Source: Saprospiraceae bacterium (GTDB lineage Bacteria > Bacteroidota > Bacteroidia > Chitinophagales > Saprospiraceae). Taken from it: DNA of 64,000 nt. Under the pieces are notes generated by a model that saw only the letters and a list, made by a program, of their open reading frames with translations, made no database searches and had not been told where the DNA came from. Positions 36,083 through 45,946 of the stretch are shown here, piece after piece; the stretch's first letter is position 1; each line of letters opens with the position of its first letter. The stretch is taken from the NCBI GenBank assembly GCA_028279185.1, contig JANQSS010000051.1:1-64000 (forward strand), read 5' to 3'. The position numbers and the translations under genes are program-made.

Positions 36083-36787
36083 TTGAGCAATCTAAAAAAA
36101 CATACTAAAAGTATTCGATCTTGGTCAGATGAGGACAAACCCAGAGAGAAACTTCGAACAAAGGGAATTTCATCATTGTCCGATACCGAATTACTTGCTA
36201 TCATACTTGGAAGCGGTAATCGAAACAAAAGCGCTGTAGACTTAGCACGAGAAATGCTTGCAGCCAAAGGAAATATCTTATCAGAATTCGCTGATCAGGA
36301 ATTGAAAGACTTGCTTAAGTTCACAGGAGTCGGTGAAGCTAAGGCCATATCCATACTTGCGGCAATCGAGCTGGGTCGGAGAGCATGTCAAGGGCATCGG
36401 TTGGATAGACCAGTTATAACCAGCAGTAAACAAGCATTCGAGTTTGTCTCGCGTAATTTAGGGGTGCAGTCGCATGAAGAATGTTGGGTTTTATATCTCA
36501 ATCAGGCAAGTAAAGTTGTGAGTAAAACTCGACTTAGCGTAGGAGGTTTATCAGCTACAATCGTTGACATTAGGATTATACTAAAAGGTGCTCTCGACAA
36601 TCTAGCGACGGGAATTATACTATGTCATAATCACCCTTCAGGAAATTTAAAACCGAGTGAAGCTGATCGTCAAATCACGAAAAAATTGCTTGAGGCTGGA
36701 CGATTAGTAGATATTAAACTTATTGATCACCTCATCGTTACGCAAACAGGATATTATAGCTTCGCCGATACAGGCGAAATCTTATGA
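36083..36787 (+). CDS. radC: RadC family protein (TTG start)
   Basis: The 234-aa protein has the helix-hairpin-helix region (LSDTELLAIILGSGNRNKSAVDLAREML, LLKFTGVGEAKAISILAAIELGRR). The JAB/MPN-like metal domain holds EECWVLYLNQASKVVSKTRLSVGGLSATIVDIRIIL, LCHNHPSGNLKPSEADRQITKKL and DHLIVT (the HxHPSGxxxPSxxD metal site). No ATG precedes the conserved part. The TTG at 36083 is favoured: a near-match element GAATTTTG ends 3 nt before it. It overlaps the exporter gene by 4 nt (ATGA). Confidence 0.9.
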   Translation: MSNLKKHTKSIRSWSDEDKPREKLRTKGISSLSDTELLAIILGSGNRNKSAVDLAREMLAAKGNILSEFADQELKDLLKFTGVGEAKAISILAAIELGRRACQGHRLDRPVITSSKQAFEFVSRNLGVQSHEECWVLYLNQASKVVSKTRLSVGGLSATIVDIRIILKGALDNLATGIILCHNHPSGNLKPSEADRQITKKLLEAGRLVDIKLIDHLIVTQTGYYSFADTGEIL

Positions 36788-38544
36788 GTGAACAGAGATA
36801 TATGGATTGGGCTGTTTTGAAGCGCATTGTGCGCTTGGCTTTGCCTTACAAAATACTTTTTTTGGTTACGTTTCTATTAGCGATCACCTTGGCTCCAGTC
36901 GCAATTATTCGACCCATGCTCATAAATCGAATGGTTGACGACTATATCCTCGTAAGTGATTTAGCAGGTTTGCAGTTTATGGCTATTCTGTTGATTGTCG
37001 TATTGTTGGTTGAAGCCACTATGCGATATTTTTTCATTTATAACTCAAACTTGTTAGGTCAGTCGGTGGTCAAAGATTTAAGGGTCCGCGTCTTCCGTCA
37101 CTTGCTAGGGTTGAAACCAGCTTTTTTTGATAAAACGCCGATTGGACTTGCAACCACAAGAACAATAAGTGATATAGAAACGATTAATAGCGTGTTTTCA
37201 CAAGGTCTTATAACCATACTAGCTGATTCACTGGGGGTGCTTGCCGTGATTTCAATCATGTTGTATACATCTTGGAAATTGACGCTTGTATGTTTAATTG
37301 CTTTACCATTTATGATATGGGGCAGTTATGTTTTTAAAGAAAAAGTGAAGAAAGCATTTCAAATTGTTCGAACAAAAATTTCGGATATGAATGCTTTTCT
37401 TCAAGAACGGATCAGCGGTATGAAAGTCGTTCAAATATTTAATGCCGAAGAGCAGGAAATAAAGCGTTTCAAAGAAATAAATCGAGATTATACACAAGCA
37501 AACTTACGTACTGTTTTTTATTATGCCATTTTTTTCCCGTTCGTCGAATTGATTTCCGCTGTATCGATTGGATTAATGGTATGGTACGGTGCACGTGGTG
37601 TAATGAATTCAAATATAACACCCGGTGTATTGGTCGTATTTCCGATCTATATAAGTATGCTCTATAGGCCCATTCGGATGATTGCAGACCGTTTTAATAC
37701 GATCCAAATGGGGATGGTGGCAGGTGAGCGTGTATTTAAAGTGATCGACAATTTTGATGTAATTAAAAATAATGGTACGAAAAGTATTGAGAAATTAAAT
37801 GGCCTTGTCGAATTCAAACAAGTTAATTTTTCATATGAAGAAGGTTTTCCAATATTGAAGGATGTTACTTTTCATCTGGCCGCAGGAGAGACCATGGCGA
37901 TTGTTGGAAGTACAGGATCCGGAAAAACAACTATTATTAATTTATTAAATAGGTTTTACGAAATTGATGCAGGCCAAATATGTATTGATGGTGTGGATAT
38001 TAGAAAATACGAGCTGTCATCTTTACGATCTCGAATCGCTATCGTACTTCAAGATGTTTTTTTGTTCACAGGGCCACTCATTGATAATATAAGTTTAAAA
38101 CATCCTGATATTTCTCGTGATGATGTCGTAAAAGCCTCAAAATTAATTGGAGCACATAAATTTTTTATGGATTTACCAGAAGGTTATGATTATGTGCTGA
38201 TGGAGCGCGGAAATAATTTGTCAATGGGACAACGCCAACTCATTTCATTTGTTAGAGCATTAGTTTTTAATCCGGATATTTTGATTTTAGACGAGGCGAC
38301 CTCATCGATTGATTCTGAGACGGAAGCCGTCATCCAGTCAGCTATTGAAAAACTTACGCAAAAACGATCGTCATTTGTCATCGCCCACAGATTGTCGACA
38401 ATACAGCACGCTGATAAAATTTTGGTAATGGATCAAGGCCGAGTAATCGAGCAAGGCAGAGCCGAGGACCTTCTTCAAATTGAAAATGGTCATTATCGAG
38501 CGCTTTATGAAAAACAGCTTGCCGAACAAGAATCTCTTGCATGA
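36784..38544 (+). CDS. ABC exporter (fused membrane and ATPase domains)
   Basis: The 586-aa type IV exporter half-transporter has six membrane helices (residues about 15-310) and one ATPase domain. The ATPase has Walker A GSTGSGKTT, Q-loop VLQDVF, signature LSMGQRQ (non-canonical LSMGQ rather than LSGGQ), Walker B ILILDEATSSID and the H-switch IAHRLST. It is of the multidrug or lipid exporter class (MsbA/YheI-like). It overlaps radC by 4 nt, an unusual pairing that may be purely translational. The substrate is unknown. Confidence 0.92.
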   Translation: MSEQRYMDWAVLKRIVRLALPYKILFLVTFLLAITLAPVAIIRPMLINRMVDDYILVSDLAGLQFMAILLIVVLLVEATMRYFFIYNSNLLGQSVVKDLRVRVFRHLLGLKPAFFDKTPIGLATTRTISDIETINSVFSQGLITILADSLGVLAVISIMLYTSWKLTLVCLIALPFMIWGSYVFKEKVKKAFQIVRTKISDMNAFLQERISGMKVVQIFNAEEQEIKRFKEINRDYTQANLRTVFYYAIFFPFVELISAVSIGLMVWYGARGVMNSNITPGVLVVFPIYISMLYRPIRMIADRFNTIQMGMVAGERVFKVIDNFDVIKNNGTKSIEKLNGLVEFKQVNFSYEEGFPILKDVTFHLAAGETMAIVGSTGSGKTTIINLLNRFYEIDAGQICIDGVDIRKYELSSLRSRIAIVLQDVFLFTGPLIDNISLKHPDISRDDVVKASKLIGAHKFFMDLPEGYDYVLMERGNNLSMGQRQLISFVRALVFNPDILILDEATSSIDSETEAVIQSAIEKLTQKRSSFVIAHRLSTIQHADKILVMDQGRVIEQGRAEDLLQIENGHYRALYEKQLAEQESLA

Positions 38545-38758
38545 TTTGTCAATGAATAGGCGAGTTTTCAAGCCCTATAAAAAGATCCACTCCTTTCAAA
38601 AAATACATTAATAGCGCACATGCATAGCAGGGCGACGTTATTTTATTGTGGTTGGTTGGTCTGAATAGGAACGTTGGCTTAAGTCTGACGCATCTTTGAG
38701 GTAAGTGTGGATTATTTCTGACTTTACCCTTTAGCATCTAAATCCAGTATCAATCTAC

Positions 38759-38766
38759 TACCTTTG
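38759..38766 (+). promoter_or_regulatory. Promoter -7 element (TACCTTTG) for ygiQ
   Basis: A perfect TAnnTTTG ends 4 nt before the ATG at 38771. The 204 nt upstream hold no gene or hairpin that I can support. Confidence 0.6.
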
Positions 38767-38770
38767 GAAC

Positions 38771-40642
38771 ATGTCTCAACAATTGGACATAAGCCAGTGG
38801 TTGCCAATAACCAGAAAGGAAGTTTTAAATAGAGGTTGGGATCAATTGGACGTCATTATCATCTCTGGTGACGCTTATGTTGATCACCCGGCCTTTGGTT
38901 CTGCAGTTATTGGCCGAATTCTCGAGGATGAAGGACTACGAGTTGCGATTGTACCTCAACCGAATTGGCAGGATGACTTACGGGATTTTAAAAAACTTGG
39001 CGAGCCACGGTTATTTTTTGGCGTGACTTCTGGTTGCATGGATTCAATGGTCAATCACTACACGGCTAACAAAAGAAAACGGTCAACTGACGCCTATACA
39101 CCTGGTGGTGATGCAGGTTTCCGACCAGACTATGCGTGTAAAGTCTACACCCAACTATTAAAATCAATTTACCCGCATATACCTGTTTTAATCGGGGGTA
39201 TAGAAGCCTCATTACGACGAGTAACGCACTATGATTATTGGGAGGACCGGCTTTTTCCAAATATGTTAACAATGAGTGGTGCTGATCTTTTAGTTTATGG
39301 AATGGGTGAGTTACCGTTACGCGAAATTGTCAAAAGATTAAAGGATGGCCAGACGTTTGACCAAATGAAAAATATTCCGCAAACGGCCTACTTGCATCCT
39401 AGAAAAGAAGAGGTCCCGCAATCAACGTTATGGAAGACCCTGGCTCTATCCTCGCACGAACGATGTTTGAGAAATAAAATAGCATTTGCTGCCAACTTCA
39501 AACATATTGAGCAAGAATCAAATAAAACACAAGCTGATCGACTCACGCAGGGAGTAGGGGATCACACGCTCGTCATCAATCCCCCTTACCCTCCCATGAC
39601 AGAATCCGAAATTGATCGATCGTTTGATTTACCATATACACGATTACCACATCCAAAGTATCATAAACGTGGATCTATTCCTGCTTACGAAATGATTCGA
39701 TTTTCAATAAACATGCACCGCGGGTGTTTTGGCGGTTGTAGTTTTTGCACGATTTCGGCACACCAAGGAAAATTCATAGCGAGTCGATCAGAAGAATCTA
39801 TACTGAATGAAGTCGAAAAGGTTTGCGACATGCCGGACTTCAAGGGGTACATAAGTGATCTAGGAGGACCATCAGGAAATATGTATAAGATGAAAGGGAA
39901 GGTTCAATCAATTTGCGATAGATGTGTAAGTCCCTCCTGTATCCATCCGGTAATATGTAGTAATCTTGATACCAATCATGACCAGATGACCGATTTATAT
40001 AAAAAGGTAGATGCAAATCCTCGAGTCAAAAAGGCCTTTGTTAGTAGCGGAATTCGATACGATTTATTGGCAGATTCCTATAATAAAAATGGCGATGAAA
40101 GTCTCGATCGATACATGGAGCAGCTCGTAACTCGACACATTAGTGGACGATTAAAAGTAGCGCCAGAACATACGTCTGATGACACACTTCGAGTAATGCG
40201 CAAACCGTCTTTCAAACATTTTCATCGCTTCAAAAAAAAATATGAAGATATCAATAAGAAGAATGGATTGAATCAACCGTTAATCCCTTATTTTATTAGT
40301 AGTCATCCCGGTTGCAAAGAAATAGATATGGCCAATTTGGCTGCTGAAACCAAAGAGATGGGGTTTAAATTAGAACAGGTTCAGGGATTTACACCTACAC
40401 CTATGACGGTTGCCACGATTATCTATTACTCGGGCGTTCACCCGTATACATTAAAACCGGTTTATACAGCGAAGACGCAAAAAGAAAAGAAGAATCAACA
40501 TCTCTTCTTTTTCTGGCATAAGCGAGAAAACCGACGACGTATAAAGGACAAATTGACAAATTGGGGAAGACCCGATTTGGCCGAGCGTTTGATCGAGAAA
40601 AAGAAAGTTACCGCACAAAGGCAGAAGAAATCCAGAAGATGA
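38771..40642 (+). CDS. YgiQ family radical SAM protein
   Basis: The 623-aa protein has an N-terminal B12-binding-like domain (LDVIIISGDAYVDHPAFGSAVIGRIL...) and a radical-SAM core with C319, C323 and C326 (HRGCFGGCSFCTISAHQGK). The family's VAPEHTSDDTLRVMRKP region and a C-terminal basic tail follow. YgiQ/UPF0313 proteins are widespread but functionally unresolved. It is full length. There is a hairpin just after its stop (40648-40669) without a T tract. Confidence 0.93.
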   Translation: MSQQLDISQWLPITRKEVLNRGWDQLDVIIISGDAYVDHPAFGSAVIGRILEDEGLRVAIVPQPNWQDDLRDFKKLGEPRLFFGVTSGCMDSMVNHYTANKRKRSTDAYTPGGDAGFRPDYACKVYTQLLKSIYPHIPVLIGGIEASLRRVTHYDYWEDRLFPNMLTMSGADLLVYGMGELPLREIVKRLKDGQTFDQMKNIPQTAYLHPRKEEVPQSTLWKTLALSSHERCLRNKIAFAANFKHIEQESNKTQADRLTQGVGDHTLVINPPYPPMTESEIDRSFDLPYTRLPHPKYHKRGSIPAYEMIRFSINMHRGCFGGCSFCTISAHQGKFIASRSEESILNEVEKVCDMPDFKGYISDLGGPSGNMYKMKGKVQSICDRCVSPSCIHPVICSNLDTNHDQMTDLYKKVDANPRVKKAFVSSGIRYDLLADSYNKNGDESLDRYMEQLVTRHISGRLKVAPEHTSDDTLRVMRKPSFKHFHRFKKKYEDINKKNGLNQPLIPYFISSHPGCKEIDMANLAAETKEMGFKLEQVQGFTPTPMTVATIIYYSGVHPYTLKPVYTAKTQKEKKNQHLFFFWHKRENRRRIKDKLTNWGRPDLAERLIEKKKVTAQRQKKSRR

Positions 40643-40647
40643 TGGTA

Positions 40648-40669
40648 AGCCGATAGACGTATGTCGGCT
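40648..40669 (+). other. Hairpin after ygiQ
   Basis: AGCCGATA and TGTCGGCT pair over 8 bp (one U-G) around a 6-nt loop, 6 nt after the ygiQ stop. No U tract follows, so this is an RNA 3'-end stabiliser or a Rho-type end at best. Confidence 0.4.
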
Positions 40670-40773
40670 CGGCCGGAACAACTGTCGAAAAAAATGTCAA
40701 TGAGAGCACATGTATCGCAACTATTTGAGGACTAAAGAAATTAATACTTACACGGTTTAATTGAAAAAATTGT

Positions 40774-41244
40774 ATGAAAAACATATTGTTTAAAGGGATG
40801 CAGCGAAGCCTGGCGAAAAACCCCGGCCAATGGCTCGTTGGTTTACTTATGCTCATTGCATTTTTCTTTGTGCTCTTCTACATGGTCAAAGGCATCTATT
40901 CTATTTTGTCTATGGTAGCGCCTGTTTTACTGCTCATCACAGCGATTATCAATTATCGAGTTATAACGGGCTACCTTGGTATGTTGTGGTCCGTATTTAA
41001 GAATAATTGGATCGTCGGATTGCTCGGTGCGATCCTTACTGTCGTGGGCTTCCCATTTGTAAGTGGTTTCTTGTTTTTTAAAGCAATTGTAGGTCGAAAA
41101 ATCAATTCTATTCAAGCCGAATTACAACAAAAGCAGCAAGGAGAATATGTCGACTATGAAGATTTGACTGAAGAGCCGCCGGAACAGTTAATCTTAAAAG
41201 AACCTGAAAAACGGGCCGATAGTAAATATGACGATGTTTTTTAA
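40774..41244 (+). CDS. Unrecognised membrane protein
   Basis: The 156-aa protein has a basic N-terminus and three hydrophobic segments (residues about 20-42, 45-66 and 84-108), followed by an acidic, Glu/Pro-rich cytoplasmic tail (about 118-156: EYVDYEDLTEEPPEQ). I do not recognise a family. It lies between ygiQ and the DUF1801 gene, 18 nt upstream of the latter, so those two could be co-transcribed. Confidence 0.7.
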   Translation: MKNILFKGMQRSLAKNPGQWLVGLLMLIAFFFVLFYMVKGIYSILSMVAPVLLLITAIINYRVITGYLGMLWSVFKNNWIVGLLGAILTVVGFPFVSGFLFFKAIVGRKINSIQAELQQKQQGEYVDYEDLTEEPPEQLILKEPEKRADSKYDDVF

Positions 41245-41262
41245 TCAAAAGGGAAAAGTATA

Positions 41263-41718
41263 ATGAAATCAAATGCTTCATCAATTAAAGAATATTTGGA
41301 AGAGTTGCCGGAAGAACGGGCTGCAGTTATTCGCAAGCTCCGATCCACGATAAAAAGAAATTTACCAAAAGGATTTAAAGAAAGTTTTTCGGGAATGATT
41401 CATTATACGGTGCCCTTATCGATCTACCCAGATGGGTACCATTGTCAACCAAACACACCATTACCATTTATTAGTCTAGCTTCACAAAAGAACTTTGTGG
41501 CAGTTTATCACATGGGCGTCTACGCTGTCCCAAAACTACTCGATTGGTTTGTCGGCGAATATCCCAAACATGCGAAGCGAAAATTGGACATGGGAAAAAG
41601 TTGTATCCGATTAAAAAAAATGGATGATATTCCTTATGAACTTATCGGTGAACTGGCTACTAAAATCTCCGTCACTGATTGGATTGCATTCTATGAAAAG
41701 AATGTGCAACGAAAATAG
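41263..41718 (+). CDS. DUF1801 domain protein
   Basis: The 151-aa cytoplasmic protein matches DUF1801 (YdhG-like, related to the frataxin-like YdeI fold): SSIKEYLEELPEERAAVIRKLRSTI near the N-terminus, GFKESFSGMIHYTVPLSIYPDGYH, then ASQKNFVAVYHMG and LDMGKSCIRLKKMDDIPYELI. The function of the family is uncertain (an intracellular iron chaperone role is proposed for YdhG relatives). AAGGGAAAAG precedes the ATG by about 4 nt. Confidence 0.85.
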   Translation: MKSNASSIKEYLEELPEERAAVIRKLRSTIKRNLPKGFKESFSGMIHYTVPLSIYPDGYHCQPNTPLPFISLASQKNFVAVYHMGVYAVPKLLDWFVGEYPKHAKRKLDMGKSCIRLKKMDDIPYELIGELATKISVTDWIAFYEKNVQRK

Positions 41719-41761
41719 TTTCTCCATGAATGGATACCATCGTCATTAATATTTAGGAAGT

Positions 41762-42757
41762 ATGAAAAAATATTTACTCGCACTGATTCTTATCGACTTT
41801 TGTGTGCTACTTGCTGTTGCCCAACAAACAGGTAGCTTCACGATGAATGTGACATTTTCCCAGGCAGACTATCAGTTTAATCGCGACTTGCATTATTTTG
41901 TTCCCGATGACTATGACGAATCACATGCTTACCCAATCGTTGTTGGTTTCAGAGGTGGACCACATTCTAGTGCCGCCCAATTTAGGGATCAACTCACCTT
42001 TTTGTCAACCACGGTTGGGGCCATAATATTATGTCCCGAAAACTCGCATCATTTTAATAACCAAGAGGGACTTGTTAAACAATTGTTTCTGTATTCGCTG
42101 GACACGACAACTTCCTTGTACAATATTGATCTTGACAAGATTTATCTTACCGGTTTATCGTACGGTGGACGACACGCCACGATTGTGGCCATGGATACGG
42201 ACGCCGGGCCTATTCCGGCTATTCGAGGCTTCATCCCATTTGCAGCCGGATCGAATAGTCATTTGCAACCAAATTATGATGCGGTTGGCGAATTTGCTCC
42301 TGCTTGCATATGCATCGGACTTAATGATAATGCAAATTTTCTCAATGTTTCCAGAACGTTGCACATGGACATCTTGTTGAATGGCGGTAATGCCTTTTTA
42401 AACGAAATTCCCAATGTAGGGCATACAGTTGCCTTCGCGTCCTATCCAGATGAAATGATGGAGTGCTTCAATTATATAGAAGCCCAATATTCTGGATTAT
42501 TTGACCATGCCGATTTTTCACAATTTGGATTAACAGTGACGCCAAATCCGGTAAATGATCATTTGCTTTTAAATGGAAATGTTGAGAAACTCAATATTCA
42601 ACAGTTAAGTGTATATTCTCTATACGGCCAGAAACTGTTGTCGATAGCCAACGATTTTGCCTTTATTGATGTATCTAGTTTGCAGAATGGAACCTATGTA
42701 TTGGTGGCCGAGATCAACAATGAACTGTATCAATCGAGGTTTGTAGTAAATAAATGA
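41762..42757 (+). CDS. Secreted alpha/beta-hydrolase esterase with T9SS type A sorting domain
   Basis: The 331-aa protein has a signal peptide (residues 1-20). A PHB-depolymerase/feruloyl-esterase-like alpha/beta-hydrolase domain follows, with FVPDDYDESHAYPIVVGFRGGP, the nucleophile elbow GLSYGG (S133), and a likely catalytic His in NVGHTVAF. The C-terminal domain (about 258-331) starts VTPNPVNDHLLL and ends SLQNGTYVLVAEINN...RFVVNK, the type A sorting signal cut off during T9SS secretion. The product is therefore a surface or secreted esterase of unknown substrate. Confidence 0.88.
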   Translation: MKKYLLALILIDFCVLLAVAQQTGSFTMNVTFSQADYQFNRDLHYFVPDDYDESHAYPIVVGFRGGPHSSAAQFRDQLTFLSTTVGAIILCPENSHHFNNQEGLVKQLFLYSLDTTTSLYNIDLDKIYLTGLSYGGRHATIVAMDTDAGPIPAIRGFIPFAAGSNSHLQPNYDAVGEFAPACICIGLNDNANFLNVSRTLHMDILLNGGNAFLNEIPNVGHTVAFASYPDEMMECFNYIEAQYSGLFDHADFSQFGLTVTPNPVNDHLLLNGNVEKLNIQQLSVYSLYGQKLLSIANDFAFIDVSSLQNGTYVLVAEINNELYQSRFVVNK

Positions 42758-42825
42758 GTCGGGTTTTCACCTAATCTAATTTTTATTCAACTTGGTTCGA
42801 TATCGGCATTACACCTAACGTTTAT

Positions 42826-44265
42826 TTACCCTTTCATTTTCAACTTTATACGTTTTATAATTTGTGCTATGCGGTCATTATTGTCAAATTGATTATTTAT
42901 ATTTAATTCAACGGCTTTTTTATAGTTTGCCAGCGCCAGAGCAAAGTCTCCTTTGTAAAAATATCCTTCCCCCAAGCTGTCGTATAAATTCCAGGAATTA
43001 GGATGACTTTTAACATTTAAATGAAATATTTTAATGGCCTTTTCGTATTCATTATTGTGCAGAAGTTCGTATCCTATGTTATTCAGGAGACCTTCAACAT
43101 CAATATCTTTGTCTGCTGATTTTAAAAAAGTAAAATTGTCTATAAATTCATCGATATTTCCCGCCTCAAGATGATATCCTAATTTTATCAATTCATCTGG
43201 AGACTCAGGATTGTAGAGTTTTGTGATACGATCGATTATAGGATTGTGATTTCCTTTTCGGCGTCCATAATCCGCATTCGTTTTTATAGCCAATACGGTA
43301 TTCATCATGGGAATTACGGTGATGTTTTGTCCCCATGCACCTAAAGCGGAATAGGCACCTTTGAGATTTGGATTATCTTTTTTGTCCCAGAGCCACCACA
43401 TATAACCATAGCCATAGTGTCCACCTCGTTTTTTCATGAAAGGAGCAATTTTATCCACCTCCTCAGCACTCGTTTTGGGCGTAGTCATCTCAGCGACCCA
43501 TTCTTCGTCTATAATCTGTTCATTATTCCATTTACCTTTATTTAGCATTAAGAGCCCAAGTCGTGCCATATCTCTTGTAGAAAACCACATATGATAGGCT
43601 AAATTATCTGAGACCGTATAGTCTCCAGATTTTTCTTGAAGGCTTCTGTCCCAATCCTGCATACCTAGCGGAATAGCAAATTGTGCGGTTATTTCATCGT
43701 AAATATTTCTTTTTGTTTCCATTTCAAAGAGGCGACCTGCCAAATTAAAATCGTAGTTACTATACAACCAAAAAGAACCGGGTGCAACACTTCCCCGTTC
43801 GGGAGCTAAGTGCAAAAAATCACCCCTGTTTGAAGCTGGAAGAAATATTCCAGAACGACTTGATATAATGTCGCGTATAGTAGCATTTGACTCTATATCT
43901 AATAATTGCTCGGGTTTGACAAGTTGCAAGTCTGCCATGGTCTTGTCAAGATCAATTGTCCCATCCATAACGTATTTGCCGTAAAGCATGGCCAGGACAC
44001 TTTTTCGACAAGATGCGATGTAACTGTTCTCCTTTATGTTGCCGTAGTTAAAAATCACTTTGCCATCATGGATGATCATGATGCCAGTAATCATTGTACT
44101 ATCAATGACATATTGCTGCAACTCCATAAGGCCAGCCTCATTCCATCCAACGAATGTTGGGTGATCGACTTGCTGCCAATCTTTCGATGGAAATGTTTGG
44201 GCGACGAGAAAAGAAGAGATTAATAAAGTATTTATTAAGGGAATGATTGATTTGTAATTCTTCAT
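42826..44265 (-). CDS. Serine hydrolase (class C beta-lactamase/DD-peptidase-like) with C-terminal TPR
   Basis: The 479-aa exported protein (signal residues 1-22, ending LVAQ) has the serine active site SxxK at S85-K88 (ASCRKSV) and YSNYDF as the Y-x-N motif. GAWGQNITV stands in place of the KTG box. The region after residue about 370 holds two TPR-like helix pairs (EKAIKIFHLNVKSHPNSWNLYDSLGEGYF, then FALALANYKKAVELN). This beta-lactamase-related architecture with TPR is common in Bacteroidota; substrates range from peptides to esters. A near-match promoter element (AATTTTTG) lies 5 nt before the ATG. Confidence 0.88.
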   Translation of the reverse strand: MKNYKSIIPLINTLLISSFLVAQTFPSKDWQQVDHPTFVGWNEAGLMELQQYVIDSTMITGIMIIHDGKVIFNYGNIKENSYIASCRKSVLAMLYGKYVMDGTIDLDKTMADLQLVKPEQLLDIESNATIRDIISSRSGIFLPASNRGDFLHLAPERGSVAPGSFWLYSNYDFNLAGRLFEMETKRNIYDEITAQFAIPLGMQDWDRSLQEKSGDYTVSDNLAYHMWFSTRDMARLGLLMLNKGKWNNEQIIDEEWVAEMTTPKTSAEEVDKIAPFMKKRGGHYGYGYMWWLWDKKDNPNLKGAYSALGAWGQNITVIPMMNTVLAIKTNADYGRRKGNHNPIIDRITKLYNPESPDELIKLGYHLEAGNIDEFIDNFTFLKSADKDIDVEGLLNNIGYELLHNNEYEKAIKIFHLNVKSHPNSWNLYDSLGEGYFYKGDFALALANYKKAVELNINNQFDNNDRIAQIIKRIKLKMKG

Positions 44266-44419
44266 GAAAGCAAAAATTTAAATAATATGTTGAAATCAAA
44301 CATGTAGATCAAGGGCGGTTCTTCCCTTGAGGATACAAATGTAATTTTTTAAACGCTGGGTATGTCAGGCAGTAGATTAGTAAATCTCGGAAATTGAATG
44401 TACTACACAGGTAGTGCTC

Positions 44420-45946
44420 CTAAAAAGGAATTTCCTCATCCTCATTATTCATCCTTGACTCGCGTGTAATGAAAATAGAGTCATCGGTGAAGTTGTAGTC
44501 ACCTTTCAGCTGACTATGGAAGTCATTGTCTTCTTTATTTTCGAATAGTGCAAAATTGGGCTCCCAATGCAATTCAACGGTTCCTAATGCACCATTTCTG
44601 TGCTTTGATATTATTATTTCTGCGACGCTGTCATCTCCCATTGCGTCTTCATCCAATTGGTAGTATCCAGGTCGATAGATGAAAGTGACGATATCCGCAT
44701 CCTGTTCAATAGCCCCGGATTCGCGAAGGTCGGACAGCATGGGCCGTTTATTGCCACCCCTTGTTTCGACGGCGCGACTCAATTGGGAGAGCGCAATGAC
44801 CGGAACATCCAATTCTTTTGCTAGACCTTTGAGGGCTCTGGAGATACCGCTAATTTCTTGTTCACGATTTCCTTTGTTTTTACTATCCGGCCCACCACTC
44901 ATTAACTGGAGGTAATCAATGACGATTAATTGGATGTCCTGTTGCATTTTTAATCGTCGGCATTTTGCGCGCAATTCAAATACGTTGATCGCAGGTGTAT
45001 CATCGATAAAGATGGGTGCTTCGCCAATCCGATCGATGGCATCATGTAATGTTTTCCATTGATCATCAGCGATCACACCATTGCGTAATTTATCACCTGG
45101 GATTCGCGCTTCCATAGAAATCAATCGCTGTGTCAATTGCACACTTGACATCTCCAGCGAAAATATTGCAACTGGAATATTAAATTCGACGGCTGCATTT
45201 CGAGCAAAGCAAAGGGTTAAGGCAGTCTTACCCATCGATGGCCGGGCGGCCACAATAACCAGGTCTGATTTTTGCCACCCTGATGTGATACCGTCCAACT
45301 TGTGATATCCCGTCGGCACCCCCGTGATTCCATCTTCCTTTTTTGATAACTCCTCAATGAGCATCCGTGCTTTGAGCGAAAGGGATCGCACGGATTCGAA
45401 ACCCCGATTCATATTTTGTTGCGTAATATCGAAAAGGTTACGCTCAGCTTCATCCAGCATGTCAAAAACATCCTTGCTATCCTCAAAGGCATCCTTCACG
45501 GTATTTGTTCCGATGCGAATTAATTCGCGTTGAATATATTTTTCGGCTATAAAACGCGCGTGATATTCCAAGTTGGCAGCTGATCCAACTTTATTGGTCA
45601 TTTCAGCGAGATAAGCAGCACCGCCCACTTTTTCGAGCTCGCCTCTTTTCTTCAGCGCTTCTTTAACGGTCAGTAGATCGATTGGAATGGATCGCTCAAA
45701 AAGCTCATACATGGTTTCGAAAATGATCTTATGCGCTGGCAGGTAAAAACTGTCAGGATGCAAAATTCCGATCACTATGGACATAGCATCGCGGTCGATC
45801 ATCACAGCTCCTATAACGGCCTCCTCCAATGTCACCGCCTGGGGCATAACGCGGCCCGTTCCGAGCGCTGAATAGTCGGAATCTGGACGTAACGGCTTGA
45901 TTTTGTTGCCGCTAAGGACTTTTGCAGGTTGGTTAGGCTCTGACAT
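44420..45946 (-). CDS. dnaB: Replicative DNA helicase DnaB
   Basis: The 508-aa hexameric helicase unwinds DNA at the replication fork. It has the N-terminal helical domain (LEEAVIGAVMIDRDAMSIVIGILHPDSFY) and the RecA-like core: Walker A AARPSMGKTAL, Walker B LIVIDYLQLM, and the motif with the arginine finger in SDLRESGAIEQDADIV and FIYRPGYY. The linker TGVPTGYHKLDGITSGW is conserved. It is full length with no intein, a feature some DnaB proteins carry. A 473-nt AT-rich intergenic region lies upstream. Confidence 0.96.
   Translation of the reverse strand: MSEPNQPAKVLSGNKIKPLRPDSDYSALGTGRVMPQAVTLEEAVIGAVMIDRDAMSIVIGILHPDSFYLPAHKIIFETMYELFERSIPIDLLTVKEALKKRGELEKVGGAAYLAEMTNKVGSAANLEYHARFIAEKYIQRELIRIGTNTVKDAFEDSKDVFDMLDEAERNLFDITQQNMNRGFESVRSLSLKARMLIEELSKKEDGITGVPTGYHKLDGITSGWQKSDLVIVAARPSMGKTALTLCFARNAAVEFNIPVAIFSLEMSSVQLTQRLISMEARIPGDKLRNGVIADDQWKTLHDAIDRIGEAPIFIDDTPAINVFELRAKCRRLKMQQDIQLIVIDYLQLMSGGPDSKNKGNREQEISGISRALKGLAKELDVPVIALSQLSRAVETRGGNKRPMLSDLRESGAIEQDADIVTFIYRPGYYQLDEDAMGDDSVAEIIISKHRNGALGTVELHWEPNFALFENKEDNDFHSQLKGDYNFTDDSIFITRESRMNNEDEEIPF

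Noticed and set aside
44399-44416. Intrinsic terminator for dnaB
   Set aside because: A 7-bp hairpin follows the stop, but no T tract comes after it on the minus strand.
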